From DASSUW01 sp963740605 (GTDB lineage Bacteria > Actinomycetota > Thermoleophilia > Solirubrobacterales > Solirubrobacteraceae), in assembly GCA_963740605.1 (NCBI GenBank), contig CAVUFC010000018.1, positions 682,001 through 746,000 on the forward strand: a stretch of 64,000 bases of DNA, read 5' to 3'. This document shows positions 59,547 through 64,000 of this stretch, piece by piece (the stretch's first letter is position 1; each line of letters begins with the position of its first letter). Under the pieces are notes generated by a model, which worked only from the letters and a program-made list of their open reading frames with translations, was not told the DNA's origin and did no database searches. A program made the position numbers and the translations under genes.

Positions 59547-60601
59547 GCCGCGCCGACCGCCTCGCCGATGGGCTCGAGGTCGACGCGCTGCTCGTCACCA
59601 ACCTCGTCAACGTGCGCTACCTGACCGGGTTCACGGGCTCGAACGGCATGGTCGTCGTCGGGCGCGACCTCCGTCGCTTCATCACCGACTTCCGCTACAC
59701 CGAGCAGGCGGCGTCCGAGGTCGAAGGATTCGATGTCGAGCTGGCGCCGCAGGACTTCAACGCCGCGGTGTCGGGCGGCTGGCCGGAGGGCTCGCTGCGG
59801 CTCGGGTTCGAGGACGACCAGGTGTCGGTCCGGCGCTACACGAGGCTGCGCGAGCTGCTGCCCGACCGCGTCGCGCTGGTCCCCGCGGGCGGGGCGGTCG
59901 AGGCGCTGCGGGCGGTCAAGGACGCGGGCGAGATCGCACGCATCCGGGCGGCCGCCGAGCTCGCCGACGCGGTCTACGTGATGCTCCGCTCGGAGGGCCT
60001 CGTCGGCCGCACCGAGCGCGAGGTCGCGCTCGCCTTGGAGAACGAGATGCGCCGCCTCGGCGCCGAAGCGCCGAGCTTCGACTCGATCGTCGCCTCGGCC
60101 GAGCGCGGCGCGCTCCCGCACGCGCAGCCCGCCGACGTCCCGATCGCGCGGGGCACGCTGGTCACGCTCGATATCGGCGCACGCCTCGACGGCTACTGCT
60201 CGGACTGCACGCGCACGTGGGCGACCGGTGACCTGCCGGACGATCTCGCCGAGGCCTACGCGCTCGTGCTCCGTGCGCAGGAGATGTCGCTGGCGGCGGT
60301 GCGACCGGGGCCGGAGGGCCGGGAGATCGACGCGGTGGCGCGCGACATCATCGAGGCGGCCGGCCACGGCGAGCACTTCGGCCACGGCCTCGGGCACGGC
60401 GTGGGGATGGAGGTCCACGAGGCGCCGCGGCTGGCGCGGACGGGCGACGAGCCACTGGTGGCCGGGAACATCGTCACCGTCGAGCCCGGCGTGTACCTCC
60501 CGGGCCGCGGAGGAGTGCGGATCGAGGATCTCACCGCGGTCACCGAGGACGGCCACGAGGTGCTCTCCGGCACCACGAAAGCGCTTGTTGTCGTCGACTA
60601 G
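59543..60601 (+). CDS. M24B Xaa-Pro aminopeptidase/dipeptidase
   Basis: 352 residues, GTG overlapping the aroQ stop. A creatinase-N domain (DALLVTNLVNVRYLTGFTGS) precedes the pita-bread domain with metal ligands: Asp in LDIGARLDGYCSDCTRT, HGLGHGVGMEVHE (His), VTVEPGVYLPG (Glu) and GVRIEDL (Glu). It removes N-terminal residues before proline. In many Gram-positives this gene sits between aroQ and efp, so efp could lie elsewhere here; it does not follow, because the next gene is unrelated. Cytoplasmic. Confidence 0.92.
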   Translation: MSRADRLADGLEVDALLVTNLVNVRYLTGFTGSNGMVVVGRDLRRFITDFRYTEQAASEVEGFDVELAPQDFNAAVSGGWPEGSLRLGFEDDQVSVRRYTRLRELLPDRVALVPAGGAVEALRAVKDAGEIARIRAAAELADAVYVMLRSEGLVGRTEREVALALENEMRRLGAEAPSFDSIVASAERGALPHAQPADVPIARGTLVTLDIGARLDGYCSDCTRTWATGDLPDDLAEAYALVLRAQEMSLAAVRPGPEGREIDAVARDIIEAAGHGEHFGHGLGHGVGMEVHEAPRLARTGDEPLVAGNIVTVEPGVYLPGRGGVRIEDLTAVTEDGHEVLSGTTKALVVVD

Positions 60602-60651
60602 GGCGTAGAACCCACTCAAGGCTGGCGCGCGGGGAGCCGATACCGGGCGGG

Positions 60652-62220
60652 ATGGAACTTCGAGCCCGCACCCGCCCAATGCTGCGCCGCGCCGGCCTGC
60701 TGGCCGCGCTGACCGCGCTGCTGGTGCCCGCCGTCGCGGGCACGACTGCCAACGCCAAGACCCGTGCCCCGGTGGTCACGAGGATCACCCCCAAGCACGT
60801 GTACGTCGGCGAGACGCTGACGATCCGTGGCCACCACTTCCGCCGCGGCCTGAACAAGAACACCGTCGCGTTCAAGCGCTCCGGCTCCAAGGCCGTGTTC
60901 GTCAAGGCCGAGAAGGGCACGACCAAGATGCTCCGGGTCACGCTGCCCAAGCGCCTCGAGAAGGTGCTGAAGGTCATGAACGGCACGCCCACGCCCACGA
61001 GACTGTCGGTGCGTGTGCTGGCGGCGAAGTTCGGTAAGCGCTTCACCTCGCGCTCGAAGTCGCCGGTCGTCGGCCCGGAGAAGCCGCCGGCCCCGCCGAA
61101 GCCGGTCGCGGTCGACCCGAACGCCGACTGCGACAGCGACGGCACGCCCAACCGCCTCGACACCGACGACGACAACGACCTGCTTCCCGACACGCTCGAG
61201 AAGTCGCTGCGCCTGGACGAGTGCAACGCCGACAGCGACGGCGACGGCATCGAGGACGGCTACGAGTACCAGTCGGCGAAGGACCTCAACGACGACGAGT
61301 ACCAGAACCCGAACGCGTACGCCCCGTACCCGGCCAAGAAGCCGTACCCGAACCCGCTCGACAAGACCGACGCCGACACCGATCACGACGGCGACACGCT
61401 GACGCTGATGCAGGAGTACAAGCTCTGGAAGTACTCGATCGCCCACAGCGGTGAGCCGCGCACGCTCGAGCGGCTGAGCTACTCGGCCGGCGAGCAGTAC
61501 TCCAAGGGCACGCGGGCGGGCGGCACCGGCGTCCGCACGCCGAACCTGCTCGCGGACGGCTACAACAAGCAGGCAGCCTTCCTCGCCTGGACCAGCGGCC
61601 ACGGGTATCGCAACGTCGCGCTTGCCAACATCGGCACCGATCTGTGGGACCCGCAGGCCGAGTGGTACGCGCCGCGTGACCCGGTCGCCGACGTGTTCGA
61701 CATCCGCGACGCGAACCGCGATCACACGGTGTCCGCGGCCGAGCGGCTGTACTACAACCGCGACGGCAACGCCTACCTCGACGACTCCGAGCGCGACGAG
61801 GACGGAGACGGCCTGTCGAACTTCGACGAGACGCGCGGCTGCATGAACCGCGGTCTCTGGGACGCGCTGTACAAGGACGAGGCGCCGTATCCGCTGTCCT
61901 ACTCGGGCACCGACCTCGACGACCCCGACACCGACGGTGACGGGATCCTCGACGGCGCCGACGACCAGGACCACGACGGCATCCCGAACGTCATGGAGTG
62001 CAGCCGCGCCCTCGCGGGCAACACGGGCCTCGACTCGCGCACGGCGACCACCGCGCGCGCCGGGCTGCCGTCGCAGGCCTGGGTCAACCCGTTCAACCCG
62101 TGCCTGCCGCATTTCAAGTCGCGGACGTGCCCGGTCGCGCTCGACGTGAACGACACCCCGTTCGCCCCGTTCGACGAGGCCAAGCGGAGCGCGGGCAAGT
62201 ACTACTTCATCTGGAACTGA
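60652..62220 (+). CDS. Secreted protein with IPT/TIG domain and thrombospondin-3 calcium repeats
   Basis: 522 residues. Signal peptide (RAGLLAALTALLVPAVAGTT, ending TANA). An IPT/TIG-like Ig domain covers about residues 38-120 (RITPKHVYVGETLTIRGHHF). Acidic calcium-binding repeats follow, of the form DxDxDGxxD: CDSDGTPNRLDTDDDNDLLP, NADSDGDGIEDGYE, ADTDHDGD, RDEDGDGLSNFDE, DDPDTDGDGILDGADD. Likely an extracellular, calcium-stabilised surface or adhesive protein. The family is common in Thermoleophilia. It is expressed right after the aro genes, with a terminator downstream. Confidence 0.83.
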   Translation: MELRARTRPMLRRAGLLAALTALLVPAVAGTTANAKTRAPVVTRITPKHVYVGETLTIRGHHFRRGLNKNTVAFKRSGSKAVFVKAEKGTTKMLRVTLPKRLEKVLKVMNGTPTPTRLSVRVLAAKFGKRFTSRSKSPVVGPEKPPAPPKPVAVDPNADCDSDGTPNRLDTDDDNDLLPDTLEKSLRLDECNADSDGDGIEDGYEYQSAKDLNDDEYQNPNAYAPYPAKKPYPNPLDKTDADTDHDGDTLTLMQEYKLWKYSIAHSGEPRTLERLSYSAGEQYSKGTRAGGTGVRTPNLLADGYNKQAAFLAWTSGHGYRNVALANIGTDLWDPQAEWYAPRDPVADVFDIRDANRDHTVSAAERLYYNRDGNAYLDDSERDEDGDGLSNFDETRGCMNRGLWDALYKDEAPYPLSYSGTDLDDPDTDGDGILDGADDQDHDGIPNVMECSRALAGNTGLDSRTATTARAGLPSQAWVNPFNPCLPHFKSRTCPVALDVNDTPFAPFDEAKRSAGKYYFIWN

Positions 62221-62243
62221 TCCTCCGGAAGAAGACGATTGGT

Positions 62244-62280
62244 GCCGAGGCCCGCCGCATGGCGGGCCTCGGCGGTTTCT
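62244..62280 (+). terminator. Intrinsic terminator after the calcium-repeat exoprotein
   Basis: 13-bp stem GCCGAGGCCCGCC / GGCGGGCCTCGGC (62244-62256 with 62261-62273), loop GCAT, then GGTTTCT. Confidence 0.8.
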
Positions 62281-62326
62281 GGGAGAGTCCTGCGCGGGAA
62301 CTGCAACGACCGCAGGAGGAACTCAG

Positions 62327-62542
62327 ATGGCCGACAGCGTCTATCGCGTCACCGAGGTGATCGGCGTCAGTAGCGAGTCGTGGGAGGCAGCCGCGCGCAA
62401 CGCGGTCGAGACCGCCGCGAAGACCGTCCGCGACCTCCGCGTCGCCGAGGTCGTCCGGTCGGACGTGACGATCGAGAACGGCGCGATCAGCAGCTTCCGC
62501 GTGCGGCTGGCGATCTCGTTCAAGTACGAGGGCGGCGACTGA
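62327..62542 (+). CDS. Dodecin family flavin-binding protein
   Basis: 71 residues with the strong ribosome site AGGAGGAA. Dodecin pattern: VYRVTEVIGVSSESWEAAAR, NAVETAAKTVRDLRVAEV and RLAISFKYEGGD. Forms a hollow dodecamer that stores flavin, or CoA in actinobacterial dodecins. The residue that stacks with flavin (Trp in archaea) is Trp19 here (SESWEAA), as usual. Overlaps the convergent MarR-GNAT gene by 23 bases. Confidence 0.93.
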   Translation: MADSVYRVTEVIGVSSESWEAAARNAVETAAKTVRDLRVAEVVRSDVTIENGAISSFRVRLAISFKYEGGD

Positions 62543-63461
62543 GGTCGCGCCACCACGTCTGGGCGACGAGGTCGCGACCGAAGCTGCGGTGCGTCTCCTC
62601 CGCGGTGAGGGCGAAGCCGGCGCGCCGGTAGAGCCGGATCGCGTCCTCGAGGATGCTCTGCGTCCATAGCGTCATCGACGTGTAGCCCGCCTGCTGCGCG
62701 AACTGCACGCACTGCTCGACGAGCCGGGCGCCGACGCCCATCCCGCGCACGCCCGGCTCGACGAGGAGCAACCGCAGCTGGGCGGTCGCCTCGTCCTTGC
62801 GCGTGCAGAAGATGCAGCCGACCGGCGCCCCGTCGACGTCGGCGATCCAGGCGCGCTCTTTGCTTCTGTCGCCCTGCTCGGCGTAGTCGGCCACGATCCG
62901 CGCGACGAGCGCCTCGAAGCTCTGGTCGAAGCTGTACTCGCGCGCGTACAGCGCGCCGTGCCGCGCGACGACCCAGCCGAGCTCGCCCGCCTGCGGCTCG
63001 CGGAGGGTGACCGCACGCGGCGCGGGCTTCTCGTCCCAGGCGTGTTCGAGGGCGTGCATGGCGTCGAGCACGCGGCGCTGGTCGTCGTCGGGGAGGCGCT
63101 CGAGCAGCTCGCGGATCTCCTGCTTTGAGCGATCGTCGAGTTCCTGGAAGGCCTCGGTGCCGGACGCGGTCAGGCGGACCTCCTGCCGGCGGGCGTCGGC
63201 GGCGGACTGCCTCCGCTCGACCAGCCCTTCGGCCTCGAGCGTGGCGAGGAGCCGGCTCAGGTACCCCGCGTCGAGGTCGAGCGCCCGTTTGAGGTCGCCG
63301 GTCGCCGTGAGCGGCCGTTGCCCGAGCTCGTAGAGGACGCGGGCCTGGGGGAGCGGATGCGGCGTGCCCAGCAGCCCCGTGCCGAGCAGGTGGAGACGAC
63401 GCGTGTAGAAGCGGTTGAACGCGCGGACCGAGGCGACCCGTGTCGGAGTGGTCGTTGCCAT
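62520..63461 (-). CDS. MarR-type regulator fused to GNAT acetyltransferase
   Basis: 313 residues from the ATG at 63461; 63488 gives nine more. The N-terminal winged helix (residues about 10-140: ARVLYELGQRPLTATGDLKR, LDAGYLSRLLATLEAEGLV) is a MarR DNA-binding domain. The C-terminal GNAT domain has LRLLLVEPGVRGMGVGARLV (acetyl-CoA pyrophosphate loop) and SILEDAIRLYRRAGF. This fusion is a recognised architecture in bacteria; it probably senses and modifies the same small ligand. Targets are unknown. Confidence 0.9.
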   Translation of the reverse strand: MATTTPTRVASVRAFNRFYTRRLHLLGTGLLGTPHPLPQARVLYELGQRPLTATGDLKRALDLDAGYLSRLLATLEAEGLVERRQSAADARRQEVRLTASGTEAFQELDDRSKQEIRELLERLPDDDQRRVLDAMHALEHAWDEKPAPRAVTLREPQAGELGWVVARHGALYAREYSFDQSFEALVARIVADYAEQGDRSKERAWIADVDGAPVGCIFCTRKDEATAQLRLLLVEPGVRGMGVGARLVEQCVQFAQQAGYTSMTLWTQSILEDAIRLYRRAGFALTAEETHRSFGRDLVAQTWWRDLSRRPRT

Positions 63462-63503
63462 CGTCAAGGAATCTACTGCGGCTGTCAATTGTGCCGTTCG
63501 ACG

Positions 63504-63509
63504 TACGCT
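63504..63509 (+). promoter_or_regulatory. TAnnnT hexamer before an SD-less TTG start (TACGCT)
   Basis: Ends 9 nt before the TTG at 63519; it lies in the region upstream of the divergent MarR-GNAT gene. Confidence 0.3.
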
Positions 63510-63518
63510 TGGGCGACC

Positions 63519-63953
63519 TTGTCCTTCGAGTCAGGCAAGCCCGCGCTGCGCGCGTCCGACGCCGATCGCGAGGCCGCGGTCGAGAAGCTGCGTGCGGCGG
63601 CGCTCGATGGGCGGCTCGACAACGACGAGCTCGAGCACCGGCTCGCCGCCGCCTACTCCGCGCGCACGTACGCCGAGCTCTCCGAGCTCACCGCCGACAT
63701 CACGCCCCCGCTGGTGTTCATCCGGCCGGGCTCGCGCGTGAACACCCTGTCGGTCGTCTCCCTCGTCGCGGGCTTCCTGTGGCTCGGCTGGCTCGGCTCG
63801 CTCGCCGCCATCGTCACCGGCCACATCGCGCTCGGGCAGATCCGCCGCGCCGCCGGCACGGAGACCGGCCGCGCCGCCGCCCTCGTCGGCCTCTGCCTCG
63901 GCTACTGCGGCCTCGCCGCGCTGCTGTTCGTGCTCACTTTCGGCGTCTTCTGA
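63519..63953 (+). CDS. DUF1707/DUF4190 membrane protein
   Basis: 144 residues from a TTG that places the DUF1707 motif (ALRASDADREAAVEKLRAAA, LDGRLDNDELEHRLAAAYSA) at the N-terminus. Two hydrophobic segments follow (VVSLVAGFLWLGWLGSLAAI and LVGLCLGYCGLAALLFVLTF), with ALGQIRRAAGTETGRAAA between them, as in DUF4190. DUF1707 proteins are actinobacterial membrane proteins often linked to cell-wall stress. No start codon with a ribosome site was found, and the in-frame region upstream is a shadow of the MarR gene. Confidence 0.78.
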   Translation: MSFESGKPALRASDADREAAVEKLRAAALDGRLDNDELEHRLAAAYSARTYAELSELTADITPPLVFIRPGSRVNTLSVVSLVAGFLWLGWLGSLAAIVTGHIALGQIRRAAGTETGRAAALVGLCLGYCGLAALLFVLTFGVF

Positions 63954-64000
63954 CACAAACACGCGTAGAGCCGTCACACGATCCCCGCCATCGTCGGGGG

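Overview
The window is very GC-rich, densely coded, and full of GTG and TTG starts. Its gene content points to an actinobacterium. The best match is the Thermoleophilia (Solirubrobacter, Conexibacter or Patulibacter type). Reasons: a bacterial type IV pilus cluster embedded in a shikimate operon, actinobacterial families (DUF1707, deazaflavin-dependent nitroreductase-like proteins, lipoproteins), secreted proteins with Gly-rich, InlB-like and thrombospondin-3 repeats, and no mycolate or Streptomyces markers. The order-level assignment is inference; no rRNA is present.

Region 1 (1-5.8 kb) is eroded accessory DNA. It holds a RepA/AAA_25-like ATPase fragment spliced to a frameshifted Gly-rich secreted-protein remnant, an intact Gly-rich/InlB-repeat exoprotein, an acetolactate decarboxylase with a ribbon-helix-helix-like N-terminus, a glutamine synthetase-family gene lacking its C-terminus, and the 5' part of a CAT-anticodon tRNA. 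The last two look like the scar of an integration or deletion event.

Region 2 (5.86-17.7 kb) is mostly housekeeping: a GAF histidine kinase, a formiminotransferase-like protein, an MBL hydrolase, hisS-aspS, an anchored thioredoxin-fold protein, an MnmA tRNA thiolase carrying an N-terminal IscU-like domain, an alpha/beta hydrolase, exonuclease III and a GlcG-like protein. Region 3 (17.7-27.4 kb) is a mosaic of small enzymes and membrane proteins with two more gene remnants (LiaF-like and NHL-repeat).

Region 4 (27.4-41.4 kb) is one long co-directional block: alaS, ruvX, a 1526-residue PAS/coiled-coil/PAS protein, mltG, aroE, pilB, pilT, pilC. Most junctions overlap by a few bases, and the block ends at a strong terminator. 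Region 5 (41.4-51.3 kb) is a ten-kilobase interlude of unrelated genes (secreted subtilase, GST, cysteine dioxygenase, DoxX, cation efflux, hemolysin III, cupin, cupredoxin and others). Region 6 (51.4-60.6 kb) resumes the programme: a c-di-GMP-I riboswitch, the major pilin pilA, pilM, pilD, pilN, pilO, a PilP-like protein, then aroC, a fused aroK-aroB, aroQ and an M24 peptidase. Region 7 (60.6-64 kb) holds a thrombospondin-3 exoprotein, dodecin, a MarR-GNAT fusion and a DUF1707 membrane protein.

The strongest biological theme is a c-di-GMP-responsive type IV pilus interleaved with aromatic amino acid biosynthesis. A GEMM-I aptamer leads the pilin mRNA, PilB carries two degenerate MshEN-like motifs, and a large nested inverted repeat of unknown class lies between pilB and pilT. 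Also notable are the IscU-MnmA fusion and a recurrent TAnnnT hexamer 7-11 nt before start codons without Shine-Dalgarno sequences, which suggests frequent leaderless transcription.
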